Shown: in pieces, positions 6,687 through 15,047 of the stretch
Layout of the letters: each line of letters begins with the position of its first letter
How positions within the stretch are numbered: the first letter of the stretch is position 1
Assembly (NCBI GenBank): GCA_038065125.1
Contig: JBBTRP010000021.1
Span: 1 to 21,226, forward strand
DNA: 21,226 nt
Direction: 5' to 3'
Origin: JBBTRP01 sp038065125
Lineage (GTDB): Bacteria > Patescibacteriota > Patescibacteriia > JACQRZ01
Notes under the pieces: generated by a model
Databases searched by the model: none
What the model was told of the DNA's origin: nothing
Seen by the model: the letters and a program-made list of their open reading frames with translations, nothing else
Position numbers and translations under genes: made by a program

Positions 6687-7781
6687 ATGAAAGATTTATA
6701 CGACATTCTCGGCGTTGCCAAGACGGCGACGGAGGACGATATAAAAAAAGCATTTCGGAAATTGGCGCATCAGCATCATCCTGACAAGAGTGGCGGAAGT
6801 GACGATAAGTTCAAAGAGATCAACGCCGCGTATCAGATTCTCTCCGACCAGAGCAAGCGCAGTCAGTACGACCAGTATGGGCCGGCAGCGTTCCAGCAAG
6901 GAGGAGCGGGCGCCGGTGCGGGAAGTTGGGAGGACGTCATGCGCCAGGCGGGATTTGGCGGGGGCGGTGTGAATGTCGACCTCGGGGACCTCGGGGAGAT
7001 GTTTGGGGATATGTTCGGGTTCGGCGGCCGATCGGGCGGGCGTCAAACGCGTAGCCGCGGACGCGACTTGGAGGTCGAAATACTAGTGGAGATCAAAGAT
7101 ACGGTCTTTGGAGCAAAGAAAGACGTGAAGCTTCACAAGGTCGTGACCTGTACGCAGTGTTCGGGTAATGGCGCGGAGCCGGGGACGAAAATTTCGCAAT
7201 GCAAAACCTGCGGCGGCCGCGGACAAGTCGGCCAGATGAAGCAGACGTTTTTTGGCAATGTGCAGAGCGCGGTCGTGTGTCCCACGTGCCGGGGTTCCGG
7301 CAATGCGATCGAGAAACCCTGCCGGGGCTGCCACGGAAGTGGGGCGACAAAAGGGGAGAGCACGCTGTCGGTTGCAATTCCGCAAGGAATTAACGAGGGC
7401 GAGACGCTGCGCATTCGCGGCGAGGGCGAGGCGGGCGCGCACGGCGCGGGAGCGGGCGATCTCTTTATCCACATTCGCGTCAAGCCCGACGGTCGGTATA
7501 CGCGTCACGGTAACGATCTGCTAGTGACCGTGCCCGTTGCATTAAGTATGGCGGCGCTGGGCGGCTCGATGACCGTGGAGACCCTTGACGGTCCGGTCGA
7601 GATGAAAATTCCCGCCGGAACCCAGAGCGGAACGGTATTTCGACTCGCACACTTGGGTGTGCCGCATTTGCAGCGCTCCGGCCGCGGACACCTGCTCGCA
7701 ACCGTTGAGGTTCAAATTCCCAAGCATCTGTCAAAAAAACAGCGGGAGCTGATCGAGAAACTCAAAGACGAGGGAATCTAG
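6687..7781 (+). CDS. dnaJ: Co-chaperone DnaJ (Hsp40)
   Basis: Encodes 364 aa, a type I DnaJ. The J domain has HPD at residues 31-33, which triggers DnaK ATP hydrolysis. A Gly-rich region (about 71-125) is followed by four zinc-binding CxxCxGxG repeats from about residue 155 to 219 (CTQCSGNG, CKTCGGRG, CPTCRGSG, CRGCHGSG), all intact. The two C-terminal peptide-binding beta domains end LSKKQRELIEKLKDEGI. The ATG at 6687 lies 23 nt after the dnaK stop with no evident Shine-Dalgarno. It is the last gene of the operon; the next gene has its own promoter 4 nt after the stop, and no terminator is visible between them. Confidence 0.97.
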   Translation: MKDLYDILGVAKTATEDDIKKAFRKLAHQHHPDKSGGSDDKFKEINAAYQILSDQSKRSQYDQYGPAAFQQGGAGAGAGSWEDVMRQAGFGGGGVNVDLGDLGEMFGDMFGFGGRSGGRQTRSRGRDLEVEILVEIKDTVFGAKKDVKLHKVVTCTQCSGNGAEPGTKISQCKTCGGRGQVGQMKQTFFGNVQSAVVCPTCRGSGNAIEKPCRGCHGSGATKGESTLSVAIPQGINEGETLRIRGEGEAGAHGAGAGDLFIHIRVKPDGRYTRHGNDLLVTVPVALSMAALGGSMTVETLDGPVEMKIPAGTQSGTVFRLAHLGVPHLQRSGRGHLLATVEVQIPKHLSKKQRELIEKLKDEGI

Positions 7782-7784
7782 TCG

Positions 7785-7793
7785 TGCTATAAT
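7785..7793 (+). promoter_or_regulatory. Extended -10 promoter, leaderless layout
   Basis: TG-C-TATAAT ends 6 nt (CAAGGC) before the GTG at 7800. Full consensus extended -10 with no room for a leader. Confidence 0.7.
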
Positions 7794-7799
7794 CAAGGC

Positions 7800-10661
7800 G
7801 TGACGAGACGCGCTTCGATTTTACTATTTGGTGGTATTGTAACCGTTGCGAGTACGGGTTTTTTTGCTATTGGACTGTTTAGTGCGAATGCGAATAATCA
7901 TATCGCGATCGAGTTGACGGCACGGCCCGGATTTATTCAGCGTGGACAGTCAACGGTACTCACCTGGACAACGCGCGGAGCGGTCGGGTGCCGCGCGCTT
8001 CGGGATTGGAATGGCGAGAAGCAAACCGCCGGTTCGCAGCTGATAACGCCAGACAAGGCGGTGTCGCTATACGGCCTCTCCTGCTGGGATAGCCAGAACG
8101 AAACAGTCACCATGCAGGTGTCAGTCGAGCTTCTTGAGGTGGTCACGACCGCTCAAGTTCCCACGATTCAGTTCGTCGCGGATCGCATGACGGTCGGTCG
8201 AGGTTCTGCCGTGCGGTTGTCGTGGGGAACCCAGCAAGCCGCATTGTGCACATCGAGGTCGATTTTTGCTAATTCCGACCGTGTCCTCGCTCCTGTCGCG
8301 CTACAGTGGTCGTCGCAAGACCAAGTGAAGTCGGGAGCGCTTGACGTAACCCCAACGGAGTCGGTTGACTATATTCTTGAGTGCACATCCGGGCAGTACG
8401 GCGTTTCAAAAATGCTTCATGTGGAGGTAATTGATGGCGCATCGCCGCCGCCGGTTGCGAATAATCCGAACACGCCACTTGCGTTTACCGTGAGCCAGGC
8501 GGTGACTGGCCGCGGAACGAACGCACAGCTCTCCTGGCGCGCCGGGGGAGGATTTCAATGCAACGCAACTAGTGCGATGAGTGGCACGAGCGAAGGCTCG
8601 CGCACGCAAAGTGCGGACGGATGGTCCGGCTCTCGTGACGCGAGTGGCTCTGCCCAAGTACTGGTGAGCGAGGCCACTCGGTACAGCATCCGGTGTTCAT
8701 CGTCCGGTGCTGCTTGGATCGAGCAATCTGTGCGCGCGCTGACCACACCGTCTCCAACGCCGAATTTACTACCGCCCTCACTCACGGTGTCCAACGGGTC
8801 ATCAATCTTGAAGGGACAGACGGTCTCGGTAAGCTGGAATGCCGAGAATGCGGTTGGGTGCAGTGTGTATTCGCCGATAAACGAGCAGTGGTTCGGACTC
8901 GTGAATACGACGGGAAGCGTATCGCTCTCTCCGCGCGAGACAACCACCTATCAGATGCGTTGTTGGAACCGGATCGGCATTGACGAGAGTCGCAGCGTAA
9001 AGATTACCGTGAGCGAAGAACAAGATATTGACTTGGTGTTTTCCGCAAGCAGCGATTTTATTCTCCCCGGAGAGTCGGTGGAGTTGACCTGGACGGGAAC
9101 GAATGCACGGACCTGTACAGCGAGCGGATCATGGTTTGGGATCAAGCAGCCGCAAGGGGGAGAGACCGTCACGCCGCCCGACACGATGTCATATACGATC
9201 ACCTGCACCGCGGGCAGCAAGACAGCGACAAAGACCGTGATCGTCCGGGTTGGCTCGCGTCTTGTTCCTGCGCGATTTCCGACGCTTTCATTTCGCGCAA
9301 ATCACCGCGAGATTCCCGCGGGAGGGTCGGTCGAACTGACGTGGCGGGGGACGAACGTGAGTCGCTGTACCAGTGGAGCAGTCTTTTTGGAAAAGGACGG
9401 TTCGGTTACAAAAAAAACGATTCGCGACGAGTGGAGCGCGGCAACGCGGCCGGCAGACGGGTCGCTTGTAGTGAGCCCGATCATGGATACTGCGTATCGG
9501 CTGACCTGCGTTGGAGATGGGGTTGTGATTTCAAAAACAGCCACCATCAAGGTCGGTGGTCAGGCATCACCGCCCAGCGGCGGAGATGTTTCTGTCGACC
9601 TCGCGTTCACCGCGTCTCCGCAGGTCGCAACACGGGGGAAGGGCACGACGCTACGATGGCGTTCTGCTCGAGCAACTTCCTGCACAGCCAGTGGCGCGTG
9701 GAAAGGAGAGCGGGAGCTGTCGTCCTTTGAGGGGACGCCGGTCTCCCCGGGCAAACACAGCGAGTACCGTCTCACCTGCGCAAACGATTTTGGGTTTGCG
9801 GCAGAAATGACACTGACGATCGAGAGTCAAGACTCCCCCCAAGGATTTTACGCCCAGCCTTCTTCGGTGTTTGAAATTATCTCCTCAACGCCAGGTGCCG
9901 CTCCCGACTCGAAACGCGTGAAGTGGTCGAGTATCGCAACGGCTGACTGCAGCGCGTCCGGCGCGCCGGACTGGTTTGGGTACAAGCCAACCTGGGGTAC
10001 GTCAGATATCGCGCCCGTTGCATCCAGCACGCTGACGCTGGATTGTTGGAATGCGGTTGGTACGCTCGCTAAACAGGCACGGATGGTATTTGCGTCCTCA
10101 ACGACCGCGGTGACGAGTTCACCATCGCTGCCCGCCACTTCAAATCTGGTGACCACATCAACGCCTCCCACACATCAAAACGCGACGGGGAGCACAACTA
10201 GCACGCCAGTGACCCCGCCTCAGCAGAGCATTCCGCCGACAACAGATCAACTTGAAAAACTGCGCCCGCGTGCAATTACCGTGCGGCGTGCGGACCTCCG
10301 GTCATTTCCGATTGCTCCTTTTAATCTAAAAAATTCTGAGGACGACGACTCGGACGGCGATGGACTCTCCGACACGTTCGAATCGGCGATTGGCACTAAC
10401 GCCCTGGATCCCGATACGGACGGCGACGGATACGCCGACTGGTTGGAGGCGCTCAAAGGGTATCCGCCGTTTGCGGCAGGAAGCTATACAATTGAAAATG
10501 AAATGTTTGTTCGATGGAAGGGGGCGGTGCTTGTCGAAGAAGGCGCATCATATCTGTGGTACCTCAACTCTCGGAACAAAAAGCGATATCTGATTTTGTA
10601 TGAACGCGATTTGAAACACGCCCAGGCGAAAGGTTCACCAAAAAAGAGGGTCAAAAAATGA
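7800..10661 (+). CDS. Large Ig-repeat surface protein with calcium-binding repeats
   Basis: Encodes 953 aa. An N-terminal hydrophobic segment (about 6-28, after MTRR) is a signal peptide or anchor. Eight Ig-like units of 75-95 residues follow, starting near residues 34, 121, 224, 325, 408, 493, 598 and 682. Most repeat a pattern of RG/PG....LTW, then a Cys about 8 residues on, and T.Y.L.C at the end; one Cys pair per unit suggests a disulfide and therefore an exported protein. A Ser/Thr/Pro-rich stalk (about 770-830) leads to two thrombospondin type-3-like motifs (DSDGDGLSDTFE, DPDTDGDGYADW, about 848-880) that bind calcium in known proteins. The basic C-terminus ends KKRVKK. Likely an adhesin or envelope scaffold. 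The GTG start is fixed by the promoter. Unit boundaries are approximate. Confidence 0.8.
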   Translation: MTRRASILLFGGIVTVASTGFFAIGLFSANANNHIAIELTARPGFIQRGQSTVLTWTTRGAVGCRALRDWNGEKQTAGSQLITPDKAVSLYGLSCWDSQNETVTMQVSVELLEVVTTAQVPTIQFVADRMTVGRGSAVRLSWGTQQAALCTSRSIFANSDRVLAPVALQWSSQDQVKSGALDVTPTESVDYILECTSGQYGVSKMLHVEVIDGASPPPVANNPNTPLAFTVSQAVTGRGTNAQLSWRAGGGFQCNATSAMSGTSEGSRTQSADGWSGSRDASGSAQVLVSEATRYSIRCSSSGAAWIEQSVRALTTPSPTPNLLPPSLTVSNGSSILKGQTVSVSWNAENAVGCSVYSPINEQWFGLVNTTGSVSLSPRETTTYQMRCWNRIGIDESRSVKITVSEEQDIDLVFSASSDFILPGESVELTWTGTNARTCTASGSWFGIKQPQGGETVTPPDTMSYTITCTAGSKTATKTVIVRVGSRLVPARFPTLSFRANHREIPAGGSVELTWRGTNVSRCTSGAVFLEKDGSVTKKTIRDEWSAATRPADGSLVVSPIMDTAYRLTCVGDGVVISKTATIKVGGQASPPSGGDVSVDLAFTASPQVATRGKGTTLRWRSARATSCTASGAWKGERELSSFEGTPVSPGKHSEYRLTCANDFGFAAEMTLTIESQDSPQGFYAQPSSVFEIISSTPGAAPDSKRVKWSSIATADCSASGAPDWFGYKPTWGTSDIAPVASSTLTLDCWNAVGTLAKQARMVFASSTTAVTSSPSLPATSNLVTTSTPPTHQNATGSTTSTPVTPPQQSIPPTTDQLEKLRPRAITVRRADLRSFPIAPFNLKNSEDDDSDGDGLSDTFESAIGTNALDPDTDGDGYADWLEALKGYPPFAAGSYTIENEMFVRWKGAVLVEEGASYLWYLNSRNKKRYLILYERDLKHAQAKGSPKKRVKK

Positions 10662-10666
10662 TACTA

Positions 10667-10675
10667 TGGTATACT
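10667..10675 (+). promoter_or_regulatory. Extended -10 promoter, near-leaderless layout
   Basis: TG-G-TATACT ends 8 nt before the ATG at 10684 and begins 6 nt after the upstream stop. No -35 is evident. Confidence 0.55.
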
Positions 10676-10683
10676 AATAAATT

Positions 10684-11238
10684 ATGGCTTCCTGGATTTT
10701 TAATTTTTCCATCGATCCGTCTGTCCAGCAGTCAGTGAACAACATCTCAACGCCGAGCTGGGATACGTTTTTAATCCTGTTTTTTTTGACCGCAGTAATT
10801 TTGTATACGTTTTTTGTGAGCCGTGAGCGCCTTGCGGTCGTGCTCCTCAGCGTGTATTCCGCGCTCGCTATCGTGCAGAATACGCCCCTGATCCTCTCGC
10901 TCCTCCAGGGGTATGAGAGTGGCCAACTGTTTCAGGTTCGGCTCGGCGCCTTCATCGGGATGTTTTTGATTGTGTATGTCCTTCTCTCGCACAATATGAC
11001 TCTTCACTCCGAGATCGCGCAGCGCTGGTGGCAGGCCGCGCTGTTGAGCTTTCTGCAGGTCGGCCTATTAATGAGCACGATTCTTACCTTTATTCCTAAA
11101 TCGGTTTTTTCCAGCCCTTTTGCCGAGTATGTCTTTACGAGTGATACCGCGCGATCGGTGTGGTTGCTCCTTCCCATTGGGGCGATGTTTATTATGAGGG
11201 GCTCTCATCACGGCTCCGGCCAGCCCAAGGTTTTGTAA
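10684..11238 (+). CDS. Five-helix integral membrane protein, unknown function
   Basis: Encodes 184 aa. Five hydrophobic segments lie at about 26-45, 49-74, 86-103, 115-137 and 158-171. The N-terminus (SIDPSVQQSVNN) has no cleavable signal features. No transporter or enzyme motif is visible. It opens a tight run with the following two genes (11-nt and 5-nt gaps), so it may work at the membrane with the TraG/VirD4-like ATPase two genes downstream. Conserved polar residues inside the helices are few, which favours a structural or anchoring role over transport. Function not assigned. Confidence 0.7.
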   Translation: MASWIFNFSIDPSVQQSVNNISTPSWDTFLILFFLTAVILYTFFVSRERLAVVLLSVYSALAIVQNTPLILSLLQGYESGQLFQVRLGAFIGMFLIVYVLLSHNMTLHSEIAQRWWQAALLSFLQVGLLMSTILTFIPKSVFSSPFAEYVFTSDTARSVWLLLPIGAMFIMRGSHHGSGQPKVL

Positions 11239-11249
11239 CGCAAACGCAC

Positions 11250-11738
11250 ATGGACGAGAAGCAACCAATTATTTTGGCTCCCGAGAGCGGCACGTCCGCG
11301 GAGCTTTCGGTCGAAGCACCTTCACCAGTCGAGCGTCCCACCGAGCAACCCCCTCAACCATCGAGTGCTCCGCCGCAGGACGAGACCGAACCAGAACCGA
11401 GGATATCGGCACCGGTCCAAGCCTCTACGCAAACGCAAGTTTTTCACGACAAGACTCAGATGCGCCGGGACATCGAGCGGGTGCTTGAGGAGGACCTTGA
11501 CGATATCTATCGCTCTTTGAGTGAAAAGCAGCGGCAGCAGTTCAGGATCGAGGGTGAGCAGACGGCGGCAAAGATCGAAGCACTCCTCAAGAACGTCAAA
11601 GTGAAACTCATCGAGATTATTAATCTTATCACCGGATGGCTCAAGCTTCTCCCGGGCGTGAATAGTTTTTTTCTCGAGCAGGAGGCAAAGATCAAGGCGG
11701 AAAAAATTCTCTTTCTCAGAAAAGAAGAAATCATGTAG
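11250..11738 (+). CDS. Pro-rich, charged coiled protein, unknown function
   Basis: Encodes 162 aa. Residues 1-65 are Pro/Glu/Ser/Gln-rich and likely disordered (PSPVERPTEQPPQPSSAPPQ). Residues about 70-160 are helical and highly charged (RRDIERVLEEDLDDIYRSL, then EAKIKAEKILFLRKEEIM), with a short hydrophobic stretch (LIEIINLITGWLKLLPGV) that could be a membrane-associated helix. ATG 11250 follows the previous stop by 11 nt; the frame is open further upstream, but that part overlaps the membrane-protein gene. The downstream ATPase starts 5 nt after its stop, so the two are almost certainly cotranscribed and may be partners. No family recognised. Confidence 0.7.
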   Translation: MDEKQPIILAPESGTSAELSVEAPSPVERPTEQPPQPSSAPPQDETEPEPRISAPVQASTQTQVFHDKTQMRRDIERVLEEDLDDIYRSLSEKQRQQFRIEGEQTAAKIEALLKNVKVKLIEIINLITGWLKLLPGVNSFFLEQEAKIKAEKILFLRKEEIM

Positions 11739-11743
11739 CAACT

Positions 11744-14326
11744 ATGGAACCGTACGTTCCGCCCACACAAGACGCAGTGCCCGGTTTTTTCTCTGCGCTT
11801 AATTCGAGTCCCGCGATCACGTTTATCTTTTGGTTCGTGATCAGTTTTATTGTGTTTGCGGGAATTGTGTACGGCGTCCGATTTGTGCTGCATCGTTTTT
11901 TTGCGATTCCGATCGCGCTGCGCAAGAAAGTGCTTAAAATTTTGGTGCCCAAGGAGCCGGCAAAAAAGGAAGAAGAGGAGAAGTCGTCAAAGAAGGACTA
12001 CAAAGAATTGATTGGCGTGGTGGAGTCGTTTTATTCCGCGCTTGGGCATGTGAAGTCGCGGTGGAAGCCGCTCGCATTCCTTATCGGGCGCGAGGATCAA
12101 ATCGCGCTTGAAATTGTTGCGCATGAGGGGCTCATTCGATTCTACGCGGTGGTTCCCGATTATCTGCAGAGTTCGTTCGAGCAGCAGTTTCAAGCGCAGT
12201 ACTCTTCTGCGCAGATTATTGAGGTAGAGGACTACAATATCTTTCGACCGCGCGGACATATCGCGACGGCGCCGATAGTACTGACTAAAGAATCCATCTT
12301 CCCGATCAAAACTTACAAGAAGATGGATTCCGATCCTCTCAACGCTATCACCAACGCGATGAGTAAGGTGGAGAAACATGAGGGCGCCGCCATCCAGATC
12401 ATGATCCGAACCGCGCCGGGCGGGTGGAAGCACCGCGGTCAGAAGGTTGCGCGCGCGATGCAGAAAGGTAAGTCGCTGGAGGAGGCGATGGGCGGGCGTG
12501 GGATAGAGAAGATTTTCAAGGGGCTACATTTTATCCTGAATCTGTTCATGCAGCACGGATTTACCAGCGACAAGGGAAAGGACCATGGAAGCGGCGGCGC
12601 GGACAAGAGCCCGTTCCCGAAATTGACCCCGGTGGAGCAGGAACTCATCAAGGGCATGGAGGAGAAGGCGGGCAAGGTCGCATTCGAGACGTGTATTCGT
12701 GTGGTCGCGTGCGCCGATCAGGAAAAAGCCGCCAAGGCGCACGTGTACAATATCTCCAACGCATTCGCGCAGTATATGAGCCCGGAGTCGGGCGCGCAGC
12801 TCAAAAAACAGAAGCAGTACCAGTACGTGAAGTGGCCGCTCATCCGGAGCTTTATCTTTCGTCGGTTCGACAACCGGAGGAAGTTTGTGTTGAGCACGGA
12901 AGAGCTTGCGGGTCTCTTTCATCCGCCGCTCTCCATGACCGAGACACCCAGTATCGAGTGGCTCAAAGCGCGCGGTGCGCCCCCGCCGCACAATCTTCCC
13001 GCAGAGGGGATTATCCTCGGCGAGAGCGAGTACCGCGGGCGGAAAAACCTGGTTCGGATGCTTCCCGAGGATCGTCGGCGTCATGTGTACGTCGTCGGTA
13101 TGACCGGTGTGGGTAAGTCCACCGTCATGATCAACATGATCATCCAGGACATCAAGGATGGTAAGGGGGTTTGTTACATTGATCCGCACGGACAGGATTT
13201 GCAGACGGTTCTTGAAAATGTGCCGCCGGAGCGCGCGGATGACGTGGTCATGTTTGAGCCCGGCGACGTCGATCGGCCGGTGGGCCTGAATATGCTTGAA
13301 GCGGAAACAGAGGACGAGAAAGACTTTGTGTCACAGGAGATGATCGCGATTTTCTATCGTCTGGTGTCCGACCCGTCCATGATCGGGCCGATGTTTGAGC
13401 ACTATATGCGAAACGCGATGCTCACGCTTATGTCCGATCCGGAAAATCCCAACACCATCGTGGAGATTCCTCGTATTCTCACGGACAAAGACTTCCAAAA
13501 GCAACAGCTCAAGAAAGTGACTGACCCGATTATCCGCGCATTCTGGGAAAAAGAACTTCCCCAGACATCGGGCCAGACAAAAGGCGAGATGCTTCCCTAC
13601 CTCGTCTCAAAAATCGGCCGCTTCATTGAGAACAATATGGTCCGCAATATCATCGGGCAGTCGCGAAGCGGGTTTAACTTCCGCGAGGTAATGGACAAGA
13701 AGAAAATTCTTCTCGTGAATTTGTCAAAGGGCCAGATCGGGGAGATGAACTCGAATCTCCTGGGACTGATTATCGTGACGAAGTTGCAGATGGCCGCACT
13801 CTCGCGGGTGAACATTCCCGAGAAAGACCGCAACGACTTCTATTTGTATATCGACGAGTTTCAAAACTTCATCACCGACAGTATCGCGACGATTCTTTCT
13901 GAGGCGCGCAAGTATCGTCTTGATCTGATCCTTGCGCATCAGTACATTGCGCAGCTCACCCCCAAGCAGGGCGACACGAAGGTGCGGGATGCGATTTTTG
14001 GAAACGTGGGCACGATCGTGTGCTTTCGTGTTGGTGTTGATGATTCCGAGCTGATCGCAAAGCAGATGGCGCCGGTGTTCAATGAGTTCGATGTCATGAA
14101 TATCGATAAGTATACGGCGTACTTGCGACTCCTGATCAACAACACCGCCGCGCGGCCGTTTGACATCAAAATGTTCCCGCAGCCAAAAGGGGATGAGCAG
14201 ATCGCGCACGCGATTCGACAGCTCTCGCGTCTCAAGTACGGACGGGACAAAGCACTGGTCGAGGCGGAAATCATGGAGCGCTCGCAGCTTGCAAGCGACA
14301 CGATCGAGCACGCAAGCACGTGGTAA
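11744..14326 (+). CDS. Membrane-anchored TraG/VirD4-like (type IV coupling-type) ATPase
   Basis: Encodes 860 aa. One transmembrane helix near residues 25-47 (ITFIFWFVISFIVFAGIVYG) is followed by a basic stretch and a 350-residue N-terminal domain. The motor domain has Walker A GMTGVGKST at about 452-460, the downstream CYIDPHGQDL, and Walker B FYLYIDEFQNF at about 699-709, then LILAHQYIAQL and FRVGVDD, as in VirD4/TraG/HerA-type DNA-pumping ATPases. Family members move DNA or hand substrates to a secretion channel. No relaxase, VirB-type genes or pilin are nearby, so conjugation is not supported. DNA uptake or protein export at the membrane remain possible. Cotranscribed with the two small membrane-related genes before it. 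Confidence 0.85.
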   Translation: MEPYVPPTQDAVPGFFSALNSSPAITFIFWFVISFIVFAGIVYGVRFVLHRFFAIPIALRKKVLKILVPKEPAKKEEEEKSSKKDYKELIGVVESFYSALGHVKSRWKPLAFLIGREDQIALEIVAHEGLIRFYAVVPDYLQSSFEQQFQAQYSSAQIIEVEDYNIFRPRGHIATAPIVLTKESIFPIKTYKKMDSDPLNAITNAMSKVEKHEGAAIQIMIRTAPGGWKHRGQKVARAMQKGKSLEEAMGGRGIEKIFKGLHFILNLFMQHGFTSDKGKDHGSGGADKSPFPKLTPVEQELIKGMEEKAGKVAFETCIRVVACADQEKAAKAHVYNISNAFAQYMSPESGAQLKKQKQYQYVKWPLIRSFIFRRFDNRRKFVLSTEELAGLFHPPLSMTETPSIEWLKARGAPPPHNLPAEGIILGESEYRGRKNLVRMLPEDRRRHVYVVGMTGVGKSTVMINMIIQDIKDGKGVCYIDPHGQDLQTVLENVPPERADDVVMFEPGDVDRPVGLNMLEAETEDEKDFVSQEMIAIFYRLVSDPSMIGPMFEHYMRNAMLTLMSDPENPNTIVEIPRILTDKDFQKQQLKKVTDPIIRAFWEKELPQTSGQTKGEMLPYLVSKIGRFIENNMVRNIIGQSRSGFNFREVMDKKKILLVNLSKGQIGEMNSNLLGLIIVTKLQMAALSRVNIPEKDRNDFYLYIDEFQNFITDSIATILSEARKYRLDLILAHQYIAQLTPKQGDTKVRDAIFGNVGTIVCFRVGVDDSELIAKQMAPVFNEFDVMNIDKYTAYLRLLINNTAARPFDIKMFPQPKGDEQIAHAIRQLSRLKYGRDKALVEAEIMERSQLASDTIEHASTW

Positions 14327-14347
14327 GGGGATCGAGCTTTTCCCGAG

Positions 14348-14373
14348 ACCCGTTGACCCGACGGGTGATTTTT
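14348..14373 (+). terminator. Probable weak terminator after the ATPase gene
   Basis: ACCCGT (14348-14353) and ACGGGT (14361-14366) form a 6-bp stem with a 7-nt loop, followed by GATTTTT. It is short but correctly placed between two genes. Confidence 0.45.
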
Positions 14374-14380
14374 GGTACGG

Positions 14381-14389
14381 TGATACTGA
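14381..14389 (+). promoter_or_regulatory. Possible extended -10 upstream of the 210-aa gene
   Basis: TG-A-TACTGA resembles the element upstream of dcd. It follows the putative terminator and would give a leader of about 19 nt. Weak match. Confidence 0.3.
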
Positions 14390-14414
14390 TTTGGGAAGTA
14401 ATATCAAAACAAAT

Positions 14415-15047
14415 ATGGACACCGAGCCGCAGGACGAGGAACTCTTTGAAAAGTTAAAGCAGATTCAAGAAGAGACCACCCTCACCGCAGAATCAGAAAA
14501 GCCGCAACCGTCCCCACTGCACCCAAGTGCGGTGAGAACATTGCTTGTGTCCGCGAAGAAAGCCATTGATGATGCGCTTTTGCTCCTGGGAACGAGAGGC
14601 ATTGAATCGACCGCCGCACAACCAGTCACGGCGCAGCTGACTGGCATTCCGCCGACCGCCACATCTTCCGATTCAACTATCGAAGGAGTCTTTGATGGAC
14701 AGGGCATGGTGGGTGCGGACGGCAAGCACTACTCGATGTCGCCCAACTACGCGTCAAAGTCAAAGCTTGTCCAGGGCGATCGGCTCAAATTAACGATCGG
14801 CGAAAATGGAATGTTCCTATACAAGCAAATCTCGCCCATCCCGCGGCGTCGTCTCATGGGAGACTTAGAATATGATGCGGCCGCCCGCGCGTATTCGGTC
14901 GCTGCAGAGGACTCCCGCTGGCGCGTTCTGACCGCGAGTGTCACCTACTACAAAGGAACTCCCGGAGACTCCGTCACGATCATCATTCCAGAGCACGACG
15001 TGAGCGCGTGGGCTGCCGTTGATCACCTCATAAGAAAAATCCAATGA
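14415..15047 (+). CDS. Unknown protein translationally coupled to dnaX
   Basis: Encodes 210 aa. The N-terminal 90 residues are acidic, then Thr/Ala/Pro-rich and probably flexible. The C-terminal 120 residues form a compact domain beginning EGVFDGQGMVGADGKHY and continuing with DRLKLTIGENGMFLYKQISP. This resembles a small beta-barrel of a kind I associate with Patescibacteria hypothetical proteins, though I cannot name a family. There is no signal peptide or membrane helix. ATG 14415 is the first start after the terminator-like hairpin. The stop overlaps the dnaX start as ATGA (15044-15047), so the two genes are translationally coupled. That suggests, but does not prove, a link to replication or nucleic-acid work. 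Confidence 0.7.
   Translation: MDTEPQDEELFEKLKQIQEETTLTAESEKPQPSPLHPSAVRTLLVSAKKAIDDALLLLGTRGIESTAAQPVTAQLTGIPPTATSSDSTIEGVFDGQGMVGADGKHYSMSPNYASKSKLVQGDRLKLTIGENGMFLYKQISPIPRRRLMGDLEYDAAARAYSVAAEDSRWRVLTASVTYYKGTPGDSVTIIIPEHDVSAWAAVDHLIRKIQ

Noticed and set aside
11744..14326. Conjugative transfer region
   Set aside because: Only the coupling-type ATPase is present. No relaxase, VirB4, mating-channel or origin-of-transfer features were seen.
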